Shown here one piece after another: positions 1 to 7,614 of a stretch of DNA of 14,188 nt. Source of the DNA: an uncultured Prevotella sp. (GTDB taxonomy: Bacteria > Bacteroidota > Bacteroidia > Bacteroidales > Bacteroidaceae); the NCBI GenBank assembly GCA_905211345.1, contig CAJMAO010000036.1:1-14188 (forward strand). The letters are read 5' to 3'. Made by a program: the position numbers and the translations under genes. The notes below the pieces were generated by a model. It did not search any database, had not been told where the DNA came from, and saw only the letters and a list, made by a program, of their open reading frames with translations. How positions within the stretch are numbered: the first letter of the stretch is position 1; every line of letters begins with the position of its first letter.

Positions 1-50
1 GCAAAGGACTGAAAATCCTTGTGTCCCCGGTTCGATTCCTGGTGGTACCA
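1..50 (+). tRNA. tRNA-Phe(GAA), 3' part
   Basis: The window opens inside a tRNA gene. A 5-bp anticodon stem (4-8 with 16-20) closes the 7-base loop at 9-15, and the anticodon GAA lies at 11-13, which reads Phe codons. A short variable loop (21-25) follows, then a T-arm with the TTCGATT loop at 31-37, the acceptor 3' strand TGGTACC at 43-49 and discriminator A at 50. CC follows at 51-52, so most of a CCA end could be encoded or only apparent. The T-stem has one C-T mismatch at its middle pair. The 5' half (acceptor and D-arm) lies outside the window. tRNA 3' ends are frequent integration sites for mobile elements, which matters for the DNA that follows. Confidence 0.93.
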
Positions 51-56
51 CCCAAG

Positions 57-97
57 AAACTCCGAAGTACTTAGTAATCAAGTGTTTCGGAGTTTTT
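57..97 (+). terminator. intrinsic terminator of the tRNA-Phe gene
   Basis: A 16-bp hairpin pairs 57-72 with 80-95 (two G-T wobbles) around a 7-base loop, AGTAATC. It ends in a run of five T at 93-97. It starts 7 bases after the tRNA discriminator base and fits a rho-independent terminator for the tRNA transcript. Confidence 0.85.
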
Positions 98-116
98 CTA
101 TTTACCGTAAACCGAG

Positions 117-139
117 AAGTTACCTATAAAGTTACCTAT
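117..139. repeat. tandem 11-bp direct repeat near the tRNA
   Basis: AAGTTACCTAT occurs at 117-127 and again at 129-139, a period of 12 bases. It lies about 65 bp past the tRNA end. Arm-type or core repeats next to tRNA integration sites look like this, but two copies alone do not establish a recombinase site. Confidence 0.5.
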
Positions 140-250
140 GAGTTGTGCGGTTGAATGTTTATAAACGCACTTAAACTACTTTGATTAAATGCCATTAAAC
201 GAATGCTTTTAATCATCAATTTGATGAAAGGTTGGATTAAATCCGCATCT

Positions 251-448
251 TCAATGGCAGAGACTGCTTCCCCCTCTGGTATCTGTATAGTTACGATTCA
301 AAGCCATCAGGTCTTTCTGGAAATTCCTTTCTCGTCCATCTCGACCATTTTGTAATTTCCCAAATGTAGAATGATACAATGACACTTTGACATTATTGAA
401 CTTTTGACCTTTTCCATGAGAAGTTGAGTTGCATAATCCGTCAAACAT
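251..448 (-). pseudogene. possible decayed fragment resembling an RteC-type C-terminus
   Basis: A 65-codon leftward reading frame without clear start signals or neighbours. The in-frame stop upstream lies only about 18 codons before its first ATG. Residues 18-47 follow a loose pattern (F-N-x-V, then Y-H-S-T, then a basic G-R-D-G-R-E-R stretch, then F-Q-K-D-L) that recalls the end of RteC-like regulators of Bacteroides conjugative transposons. The resemblance is from memory and covers about 30 residues only. It could equally be chance, since the surrounding DNA has stops in all frames. Confidence 0.25.
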
Positions 449-760
449 GGGTTTCTCGTGAACACGACTTTTATAACCAATAAATCATAGAACCATGAAC
501 CAACACATTGAGTTGTCGCATTACCTATGTATCAAACTACTCACAAACATTGAACTTCGGATTACAGGGTGTTTGTTAGAGGAAACCCAATAGTCAAAGC
601 ATTTCGAGCATTATAATTATATTATTTCCAAACTAAGAGTTCCTAACATCATGGAAAGTTAGAACATTGGCAACTTCTCCTTTGGCTTCGGATTGAAGAT
701 TCTGCCTTTAACAGACCTGTTAGGATATGTTTTCAGAATGCAGGATTTGCCAAGCAAGTT

Positions 761-803
761 GTACTTTTGTGGCCACAAAACTTATTTTGCCCCACAAAAG
801 TAC
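761..803. repeat. 12-bp inverted repeat with internal palindrome
   Basis: GTACTTTTGTGG at 761-772 is perfectly repeated inverted as CCACAAAAGTAC at 792-803, with 19 bases between. The left arm also forms part of a 16-bp palindrome at 765-780 (TTTTGTGGCCACAAAA). The structure could be an element end, a recombinase site or a hairpin. No gene on either side uses it in a way I can see. Confidence 0.55.
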
Positions 804-934
804 TCGCCGACTGCTGTTGCAGCGGAGTGATAAATCACAGTTCGCGAAGCGAAAAAAGCATTTAAAAAAAGAGAATCACTTGAAATGACTGCAAAACCAA
901 TGAAATGGTATTGACCTAATTTGAGTACCTTAAA

Positions 935-954
935 TTAACGTGAGTTCGGTATAA
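935..954 (+). repeat. left terminal inverted repeat of IS982 copy 1
   Basis: TTAACGTGAGTTCGGTATAA, exact reverse complement of 1948-1967. The second IS copy also begins TTAACGTG although its flank differs, which supports including the leading TTA in the repeat. Confidence 0.9.
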
Positions 955-959
955 TAATC

Positions 960-1733
960 TTATGCAATAAGCCTGCTTTTATCAATGATGTCAATATTGA
1001 GTGACGGTTTCTTAGGTAGCAGGTTGTATGCGATAAGCCCTGCAATCAGGTTGGAAGCAAAACCGTCAATGCTGCGGTGCCTGGTATGTTCAATGTAGCA
1101 GACGTTTTTGAGTTCGTCGTTGACGGTTTCAATGAGCGCCCTTTTCCGCAGCAGGATTTTGTCGTGCAGGTCCATGAGCGAGTTCTTCATGTTCTTCTTG
1201 AGTTTGGTCACAAGGTGTATGTCGTCAATGAAAAGCCTTTCGAAAAGCTCCTGGCTTATGTATCCCCTGTCGGCAAAAATCTTGCCGAAAAGCCTTTGCG
1301 TAAAGTCCTTGTCCTTCAATGGCTCACGGTCGTCCACGTTCCCGGGCGTGAGCGTCCATTGTATAATCTCGCCACGGTCGTTTATCACTATATGCAGCTT
1401 GAACCCGTAGAACCATCCCATCGTACACTTGCCCTTGGCGGCCCATCCATTCATCGTCCTGTGGCTGTGCGCACGCTTTATATTGCATGACTTCAACGGT
1501 GTGGAGTCGATAATGGATATTCCCGTACATTTACCCAACGCACATGTCTGCAGGAACAGCAAAAGCCGGAGTCCCACCTTGGCCTGACGTTCTACGAAGC
1601 GGTTGTACGACAGGCGGTGTGGAAACTCCTTGCGCATGTGGTTACATACATAACCGAGGTAGAAAGACTTGAGGTCTCGGTGGCGCAAGATATGGAACAG
1701 TACGAGAATGGTCATCACCTCGCTGTCGGACAT
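960..1733 (-). CDS. IS982-family DDE transposase
   Basis: Catalyses cut-and-paste style movement of its own element. From the ATG at 1733 it is 257 residues, with the family's DDE triad visible: D76 in the I-I-D-S-T segment, D155 in A-D-R-G-Y and E202 in I-E-T-V-N-D. The M-S-D-S-E-V-M opening is normally internal in this family. Consistently, family-like sequence continues in frame upstream through 1734-1859 (I-T-D-A-N-I-I-E-I-F, then K-R-R-R-N-R-Q-C-L). No ATG, GTG or TTG lies in that stretch before the upstream TGA. An ATA stands at 1871-1869, where a start reading (M)-S-I-P-I-T-D-A-N would be natural. Either a rare start codon is used, the start has mutated, or translation begins at the internal ATG and yields an N-truncated protein. 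The family call is firm and the true start is unsure. Confidence 0.9.
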   Translation of the reverse strand: MSDSEVMTILVLFHILRHRDLKSFYLGYVCNHMRKEFPHRLSYNRFVERQAKVGLRLLLFLQTCALGKCTGISIIDSTPLKSCNIKRAHSHRTMNGWAAKGKCTMGWFYGFKLHIVINDRGEIIQWTLTPGNVDDREPLKDKDFTQRLFGKIFADRGYISQELFERLFIDDIHLVTKLKKNMKNSLMDLHDKILLRKRALIETVNDELKNVCYIEHTRHRSIDGFASNLIAGLIAYNLLPKKPSLNIDIIDKSRLIA

Positions 1734-1947
1734 GAGGCACTGGCGGTTGCGGCGACGTTTGCCGCAGATGTCCAGCGTGTGTTTTTTCAGTTCGGGAGCA
1801 AAATATTTGCAGAACTCATCGAGAATACAGAAAATTTCTATTATATTTGCATCAGTTATGGGAATGGATATTTTTATGTAACTTATTGATTGTCAACTAT
1901 AAAGATACTAAAAATATCTCATTCCCACAACTTTTTCAATCGTTTTC

Positions 1948-1967
1948 TTATACCGAACTCACGTTAA
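1948..1967 (-). repeat. right terminal inverted repeat of IS982 copy 1
   Basis: Exact reverse complement of 935-954. It directly abuts truncated sdaA coding sequence: the next bases ATA GGT AAA GGC continue the serine dehydratase frame. Confidence 0.9.
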
Positions 1968-1968
1968 A

Positions 1969-3149
1969 ATAGGTAAAGGCCCGTCGAGCAGCCATACAAT
2001 GGGACCGCAGAAGGCGGCGAAGATGTTTCTTGAGCGCAACGGTTCGGCGGCGGCCTTCGAAGTGACGCTGTACGGCAGCCTGGCGGCTACCGGCAAGGGG
2101 CACATGACCGACGTTGCCATCAACGAAGTGCTTGCCCCACGGCACCGGTGACAATCAGCTGGCAGCCCGGTGTATTCCTGCCGTTCCATCCCAACGGGAT
2201 GAAGTTCGCCGCAATTGACGGCAACCACAACGTAACCGACGAGTGGACGGTGTACAGCATCGGCGGAGGCGCGTTGTCGGAAGGCCGCGGCAACGGCGAC
2301 ATATTCGACACCGAAGAAGTGTACAACATGAACTCGCTGACCGAAATAATGCAGTGGTGCGAAGAAACGGGGCGGAGCTACTGGGAATATGTGGACATGT
2401 GCGAAGACGCATCGATATGGGACTACCTCATGGAGGTATGGCATACGATGCAGGACGCCGTCGAGCGCGGCATAAGCCACGAGGGACGGCTGCCCGGGCC
2501 GCTCAACCTTGCACGCAAAGCGCCTACGTATTACGTCAAGGCTTCAGGCTACAAGCAGTCGTTGCAGACACGCGGCCTTGTATATGCCTACGCCCTTGCC
2601 GTCAGCGAAGAGAACGCATCGGGCGGAACAATCGTAACCGCGCCGACATGCGGAGCGTGCGGCGTGTTGCCCGCGGTGCTCTACCACCTGTCACGCGGAC
2701 ACCAGTTCAACGACTCACGCATACTGCACGCCATAGCCACTGCCGGCCTGATAGGCAACATAGTGAAGCAGAACGCATCCATCTCGGGAGCCGACGTGGG
2801 ATGCCAGGGCGAAGTGGGAGTGGCCTGCGCGATGGCTTCCGCAGCGGCGTGCCAGCTGTTCGGAGGCAGCCCTTCGCAAATAGAGTATGCCGCCGAGATG
2901 GGGCATGAACACCATCTCGGCATGACATGCGACCCCGTATGCGGCCTCGTACAAATACCTTGCATAGAACGCAACGCCTTCGCGGCCACGCGCGCACTCG
3001 ACGCCAACCTGTACTCGGCCTTCTCGGACGGCACTCACCGCGTGCCGTTCGACAAAGTCGTAAACGTGATGAAACAGACAGGACACGACATCCCGTCGCT
3101 GTACAAGGAGACAAGCGAGGGCGGGCTGGCCAAAATCCTCGGCACATGA
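1969..3149 (+). pseudogene. sdaA: L-serine dehydratase, 5'-truncated and frameshifted
   Basis: The single-chain [4Fe-4S] L-serine ammonia-lyase converts L-serine to pyruvate and ammonia in the cytoplasm. The frame opens beside the IS with I-G-K-G-P-S-S-S-H-T-M-G-P, the hallmark N-terminal motif, so only about the first ten codons and the promoter are missing. It runs to 2138, then shifts. Four C at 2135-2138 should be five (L-A-P-T-A-P-V-T-I-S-W is restored by one added C). As read, the first frame stops at 2149-2151 and the second continues to 3149. Downstream all expected cluster ligands are present, counted from V at 2148: C219 in G-C-Q-G-E, C261 and C272 in T-C-D-P-V-C-G-L-V-Q-I-P-C. The end G-G-L-A-K-I-L-G-T is near the usual length. 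GC content is high compared with the DNA left of the IS. The frameshift lies in a homopolymer, so a sequencing error is possible. The IS truncation is not in doubt. Confidence 0.93.
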
Positions 3150-3168
3150 CACCGCAAGACGCAGTGTA

Positions 3169-3209
3169 ACGGGTGACGAGAAACGGCCTTGCCGTTACTC
3201 GTCACCCGT
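3169..3209. terminator. bidirectional hairpin between sdaA and the M16 gene
   Basis: A 19-position stem pairs 3169-3187 with 3191-3209, with a single A-A mismatch (3181/3197) and a 3-base loop. It sits between convergent genes, 19 bp after the sdaA stop. The right arm contains the last codons and stop of the leftward M16 peptidase gene. No T-run follows in either direction, so it is a strong hairpin of terminator position rather than a textbook intrinsic terminator. Confidence 0.7.
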
Positions 3210-6029
3210 AGCAGGTGTCATTACAAGCTCGAACTTGTTGCCTTTGAGTATGACATTCTTCACAAAGTCTCTTATGTCGTCACTCGTAACTGCCTCGCAG
3301 TCTTCGATATACCCGTTATAGAAGTCTGCACCGAACTTGTGGTACAGCTTCAACACGCTTGCCCAGTAGGCATTGTCGTTCATGCCGTCGCGAGCGTTCT
3401 TCACGATGTATTTCTTTACCTTGTCAAGCTCTCCGGCCGGCACTCCGTTTTGAGCGACCTCTTCAAGGCGCGTATTGATTATGTCCAAACATTCACGCTC
3501 GTGCCCCGGCTGTATCGGACAGTTTACCGGCATGTTGAAATGTGGCTTGTCGCCGCCGTTTATATCCGCCACCACGGAGCAATGCCCCCTTATGGAGTAA
3601 GCCCAGCCTTTCTCCTCGCGGATTTCACGGCGGTAGATGTTTGACATTATGCTGCCGAGGAAATTTGCGAGTATTACATTCTTTGGAGAATATTCCACCT
3701 CGCCACTGCGGTAGACGTAGACGATGCTCTGCGGCGTTTCCATAGCCCTGCTGAACTCGGTATGCGACGGCACGCTTGCAAGATGATAGCCCACGTCTTT
3801 TGCTTCCTCTTTACGGTTGAGCGACGGCAGGGAGGCTATGTAAAGCTCTACGAGCGGCCGGAGCACGGCCTCGTCAAAGTTTCCGGTGATGTAGAATGCA
3901 AAATCAGACGCGTCGGCGAAGCGGTCGCGGTAAATACCTATCACGTCGTCATAGCTTACGTCTGAAAGTTCGGCTGCGGTAATCTTGGCCGCGAGCGGAT
4001 GATGCGAATAGACATAACGGAAAATGGAGTCAGCCATTTCATAACGCGGATTACTGTTCTGGTTTTCTATTCTTGTCCGTGCAGACGATATGAGATTGTC
4101 AAAAGCGTTGTCGTCACGGCTTATCGATGTCATCTTGAGGTTTATCAGCTGCATGGCCGTCACTAAATCGTCAGGCGAAGCCTTTGCGCTAAGCCGCTCC
4201 TCGGTAAGCTCTATTCCTGTTGTTACATTGACATTCGTGCCAACAAGCAGCTTTTTAAGCTCGTCCTTGGTGTAATTTCCCCATGCGCTTTCTGATATGA
4301 CCTCGTTCAACATCCTAAGCGTAGACACTTTTTCGGGAGAATAGTTGATTGAATATCCGCCCGGACTTGTTGCGCTTATGCGTATTTCGTTGGGCTTTAC
4401 GTCGGAATGACGCAGATATACCTTTACGCCATTGCTCAACGTCCAGACCTTCGCGCCAAACTGGTCGAGCGCCTGTTCAGCGACAATAACACCGGCCTCC
4501 GGCGTCTCCACGAGAACCGAGCCATGCACGGCATTGTCCACATATGGGCCGGCATCAGTGTTTCTTCCCTCGCGAAATGCAGTTATCAGCCCCTCTTCGG
4601 TCGGCAACCGTTCATCGCTTGCAGCCCTGCAAAACGCTGTAATTACAACGTTGCGATCAGTTGCGCTGACATTGTTGCGGACATAGCGGTTTGCGTCTTC
4701 CAAGCTTACGGACCGCTCCACCCGGTTTATTATGTCCATGTAATCCTCAATCGAAGGTATCGGCTCTCCGTCAAGATAATTACGGATGTACTCTTGCGAA
4801 AACTCATAGTTTGAACGGCGGTCTCGGTTTGCATAATAGTCGTCTATCAAGGCGCGCACTTTCTTTGCGGCACGCTCATACTCGGTTTGCGTAAATCCGT
4901 ATTTTATCAGTCGTGCAATCTCCCTTGACAACACTCGCGCCGTGCCGCAAGTGCTGTCTTTCTTAGCCATAGCGCGGACGGCAAAGGCTTCCTTTGTCTT
5001 CGCTATCAAGAAACTTTCATCATGTACCGCAGCAGAAGTGAACGGCGCATCCTTGGCGCGTGACAAATCGCCAAGACGTTCGTTGAGCATTATCTTCACG
5101 ACTGACTTCACGTAATCATTGTAGAAGAACGCCTCGGTCGGCATTTCGCTTTCATCGAGCCCGTCGTGCTTGAAATATATCGTAAGCATACGTCCGCTTT
5201 GCTCGGGGTCACTCTCGACAGCGCAGATAATCTGCTCGTTGTCAGGAACTTCATACTCCACAATCTTTCCTGCCGTCTTAGGCGTCCTGATGCCGGAGAA
5301 CAATTTTTTTATCTGCTCTTCGGTATGGTCGATGTCTATGTTGCCAACAACTACTATCGCCTGGTTTTCCGGGTTATACCATTTCCTGTAATAGTCACGC
5401 AGCTCGTCATAAGCAAAACTGTTGATAACACTCATCAGCCCTATCGGCATTCGCGAACCATAACGGCTACCCGAGAATATTTTGGGCGCACAACGTTCGA
5501 GCATACGGTAATTGGCCCCACTCCTCATCCGCCATTCACTTTTAATCACGCCGCGCTCGTCATCGATGTCTTCGTCTGTCAGCAACAGGCTGTTGCTCCA
5601 ATCATGCAAAATGAGAAGGCAAGAGTCAAGAGCTGCCTGGTTGTCAGTAGGTACGTTGCATATCCTGTAAACCGTCTCGTCGGTCGATGTATATGCATTC
5701 AAGTCAGCTCCGAACTTGACACCTAACGACTCGGCATACGATATGACACTGTTGCCAGGAAAGTTCGTAGTCCCGTTGAAGCAAAGGTGTTCAAGGAAAT
5801 GGGCAAGTCCGCGCTGGTTCTCCTCTTCATTTATAGAGCCTACGCGCTGTGCAATGTAAAAGTCGGCACGGTCTTCCGGCCAGTTGTTGTACCTGATGTA
5901 ATAGGTAAGGCCGTTCTTCAGCTTACCAATCCTTACGTTCTCGTCAGTCGATACATTCTGTGCTTGCGCGGCGAATGCGGCAAGCAACAGCGATGCCGAC
6001 AGTAAAAATCTCGACAATCTAATCTTCAT
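3195..6029 (-). CDS. secreted M16-family zinc peptidase
   Basis: A 944-residue, two-half pitrilysin-type peptidase. Residues 1-23 are a signal peptide ending A-A-Q-A-Q, so it acts in the periplasm or at the outer membrane. The inverted zinc motif H-x-x-E-H is H77-F-L-E-H81, and the third zinc ligand fits E158 in D-D-E-R-G-V-I, at the usual spacing. The second half (from about residue 520, starting V-W-T-L-S-N-G-V-K-V) resembles an inactive partner domain that closes the chamber. It is the last gene of a leftward operon, 34 bp after the barrel gene, with a purine-rich stretch (AAAGAAAAG) a few bases before the ATG. M16 enzymes of this type degrade peptides or small proteins. Beside a TonB receptor a role in processing imported polypeptide is plausible by analogy with FusC. 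Its stop codon is inside the terminator hairpin. Confidence 0.93.
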   Translation of the reverse strand: MKIRLSRFLLSASLLLAAFAAQAQNVSTDENVRIGKLKNGLTYYIRYNNWPEDRADFYIAQRVGSINEEENQRGLAHFLEHLCFNGTTNFPGNSVISYAESLGVKFGADLNAYTSTDETVYRICNVPTDNQAALDSCLLILHDWSNSLLLTDEDIDDERGVIKSEWRMRSGANYRMLERCAPKIFSGSRYGSRMPIGLMSVINSFAYDELRDYYRKWYNPENQAIVVVGNIDIDHTEEQIKKLFSGIRTPKTAGKIVEYEVPDNEQIICAVESDPEQSGRMLTIYFKHDGLDESEMPTEAFFYNDYVKSVVKIMLNERLGDLSRAKDAPFTSAAVHDESFLIAKTKEAFAVRAMAKKDSTCGTARVLSREIARLIKYGFTQTEYERAAKKVRALIDDYYANRDRRSNYEFSQEYIRNYLDGEPIPSIEDYMDIINRVERSVSLEDANRYVRNNVSATDRNVVITAFCRAASDERLPTEEGLITAFREGRNTDAGPYVDNAVHGSVLVETPEAGVIVAEQALDQFGAKVWTLSNGVKVYLRHSDVKPNEIRISATSPGGYSINYSPEKVSTLRMLNEVISESAWGNYTKDELKKLLVGTNVNVTTGIELTEERLSAKASPDDLVTAMQLINLKMTSISRDDNAFDNLISSARTRIENQNSNPRYEMADSIFRYVYSHHPLAAKITAAELSDVSYDDVIGIYRDRFADASDFAFYITGNFDEAVLRPLVELYIASLPSLNRKEEAKDVGYHLASVPSHTEFSRAMETPQSIVYVYRSGEVEYSPKNVILANFLGSIMSNIYRREIREEKGWAYSIRGHCSVVADINGGDKPHFNMPVNCPIQPGHERECLDIINTRLEEVAQNGVPAGELDKVKKYIVKNARDGMNDNAYWASVLKLYHKFGADFYNGYIEDCEAVTSDDIRDFVKNVILKGNKFELVMTPATGDE

Positions 6030-6063
6030 GTTACTTTTCTTTATGTTTTTTGTTTTACTTATA

Positions 6064-7614
6064 TCAGAATATTAATGCCGCGCTAACGCTCACTTTATTG
6101 CCGAATGTCGAGCGCACATAGCTGCACCGCTCATAGTCTGCGGAAAAACGAAGCGTGTTGCGGCGGTTGAGCGCGTATGCTGCTGATGCCGACACAGAAT
6201 AAGAGCGTTGCGTTGACGATGCATACACAAAGTCTGATTCAAGTGCTTCCATCAATAGGGGCAGTCCCGATTCATAATCGTTCAGCCCAAGATTTGATTT
6301 CACTGGAGAATAAAGGCTCCATCTAAAACCCATGTTCCCATACCAGCGTGAAGAAAGCCTGCCACGTGCTGTAAGCGTATGGCTTGTCGTAATATGGTCA
6401 ACCAACCATTCGCGTCCCGGGTCAGCATACACCTGACATCTATGTGAATATGCGAACAACGGCTTGTATGAGACCTTCAATCTGCCCAACTGCACCTCAT
6501 AAAGTCCTGAAACACAGGCTTTCCAATGATTGTCCGCATATAGCTCAAGTGTTCCTATCTGCGGATATGTTGAAGATGCCGGGTCGCCAAAGACATTCTC
6601 CTTTCCGTGCCTGCGGTACGCATTAAAGCCGCACGCTACCTGCCAAGCAGTACTTCCACTGCTTCTCCTAAATCCGGCAGCGGCATCAATGCTGTTGTGC
6701 CACAAGCTGCTCATTGGCAGTTTGTTCATGTCGCTGAGTATTGTCTCCAAAGTAAAGCGTGCAACCTTCACTGATGCGAATAGTCCGTTACGGTCTTCAC
6801 TTACAATATCTATGCTGCCGCCAAACCTATTTCCCTTGTAATGGGTGTTCATTCCGTTGCCACGGAAGCGCACATAGTCAGAACCAAGTCCTGTAAGATG
6901 ATATATTGGCGTTTGTCCAAGCTCGCTCATGAAATCAATGTCGCTCGTCTGCTTGTAAGTCATGAAAGTACCGCTTACGGCAAGCACGTAATTGCCTATT
7001 ACGCAACCAGCCCCTGCGGAAATGTCAAGTTTCCCCGTAATGTTACGGGGCCGCGGGTCTACATCACGATAATATTGTCCAGCCTGATAGCCAAGCTCTA
7101 CGCCCCAGACAAAGTTCCCGATGCGTGAGGCAAGACCTCCGGAGAAGCGGTATATCTCACGTTTCATGTCGCCGCCTATGGAGTCAGCCGTCAAATAAGG
7201 ATATACGAGTTCCGCATCTGCCACCTCGTTCCATACAGGAAAACGCACATGTCCATTGCTGTAACAGCCGTTTCCCCACAATGCAGAGTTCTTATATTTA
7301 ATATATGTGGTTGCATCGAACAGCGCTTTATCGTCACCATCACCGGCTTGGGTGCTTACAGCCTTGCTTTGCCGCATTATATCATAGCCGACGGCTACAG
7401 TTGTCAGACTGTTGACATACTTGAACTGCCTTAACGCCGGATTGGCATATACTGACACGTCCATTACGGACAAGTCTGCATCATGGCGCTCAATCTTGTC
7501 CAGCACATGAATGGAATCTGCGGATTGTGGGATTGCAGCGATTGCAACACATGGGAGCACCATGCCTGTCGCCACAACCAACAAACCTTGTATGTATCTG
7601 ACAGTTGTTTTCAT
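6064..7614 (-). CDS. DUF6850-type outer-membrane beta-barrel protein
   Basis: A 516-residue protein with a signal peptide (about 1-26, ending V-A-I-A-A) followed by alternating amphipathic strands throughout. Its C-terminus V-S-V-S-A-A-L-I-F ends in phenylalanine, the usual signal for outer-membrane barrel assembly. The early N-P-A-L-R-Q-F segment (about 58-64) and the W-G-N-G-C-Y-S-N-G region (about 113-121) match my memory of the Bacteroidetes DUF6850 family; no function is known for it. Its ATG directly follows the stop codon of the upstream lipoprotein gene (0 bp apart), so translation is probably coupled. Within the operon it may be a partner channel or structural companion of the TonB-dependent receptor. 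The barrel nature is well supported, the family name less so. Confidence 0.82.
   Translation of the reverse strand: MKTTVRYIQGLLVVATGMVLPCVAIAAIPQSADSIHVLDKIERHDADLSVMDVSVYANPALRQFKYVNSLTTVAVGYDIMRQSKAVSTQAGDGDDKALFDATTYIKYKNSALWGNGCYSNGHVRFPVWNEVADAELVYPYLTADSIGGDMKREIYRFSGGLASRIGNFVWGVELGYQAGQYYRDVDPRPRNITGKLDISAGAGCVIGNYVLAVSGTFMTYKQTSDIDFMSELGQTPIYHLTGLGSDYVRFRGNGMNTHYKGNRFGGSIDIVSEDRNGLFASVKVARFTLETILSDMNKLPMSSLWHNSIDAAAGFRRSSGSTAWQVACGFNAYRRHGKENVFGDPASSTYPQIGTLELYADNHWKACVSGLYEVQLGRLKVSYKPLFAYSHRCQVYADPGREWLVDHITTSHTLTARGRLSSRWYGNMGFRWSLYSPVKSNLGLNDYESGLPLLMEALESDFVYASSTQRSYSVSASAAYALNRRNTLRFSADYERCSYVRSTFGNKVSVSAALIF

Larger units (their letters stand above)
98..934. other. AT-rich gene-poor remnant between the tRNA and the IS
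   Basis: About 830 bp without a convincing intact gene. It is visibly more AT-rich than everything to the right of the IS. It holds a tandem 11-bp repeat, one possible decayed leftward fragment, a 12-bp inverted repeat and several small palindromes (for example TTCGC/GCGAA near 841-853). Stops interrupt all frames. The position beside a tRNA 3' end plus this texture suggests the relic of an integrated element. No integrase or second attachment site can be pointed to, so this remains inference. Confidence 0.5.
935..1967 (-). mobile_element. complete IS982-family insertion sequence, copy 1
   Basis: A 1033-bp element bounded by perfect 20-bp terminal inverted repeats, with a single leftward transposase gene filling most of it. 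The length, the single gene and the transposase sequence fit the IS982 family. The first 107 bp recur at the right edge of the window with one difference (T at 986 versus A at 14133). No clean target-site duplication is visible. The right flank is sdaA coding sequence while the left flank is unrelated AT-rich DNA. The junctions therefore do not look like a simple insertion into one intact locus. Confidence 0.9.

Noticed and set aside
495..593. A 32-codon plus-strand frame beginning M-N-Q-H-I-E-L
   Set aside because: It has no ribosome binding site, no recognisable family and no coding-like neighbours, and sits in DNA with stops in every frame.
1077..1889. Plus-strand frames across the IS
   Set aside because: They lie opposite the clearly recognisable transposase and show no family features.
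931..1971. TAAATTA (931-937) and TAAAATA (1965-1971) as a 7-bp target-site duplication of IS copy 1
   Set aside because: They match only 6 of 7 and overlap the TTA that all three visible IS ends share, so the similarity mostly comes from the IS terminus itself. The flanks beyond do not belong to one gene.
2243..3169. Several long open frames on both strands over sdaA (for example 2243-2908 plus and 2707-3152 minus)
   Set aside because: They are arginine- or proline-rich shadows caused by the GC-rich codon pattern of sdaA, whose frame carries the recognisable protein.
3195..6029. M16 peptidase as a RiPP maturation enzyme (PqqF-like)
   Set aside because: It has a signal peptide and lies in an outer-membrane operon; no precursor peptide or radical-SAM gene is in the window.
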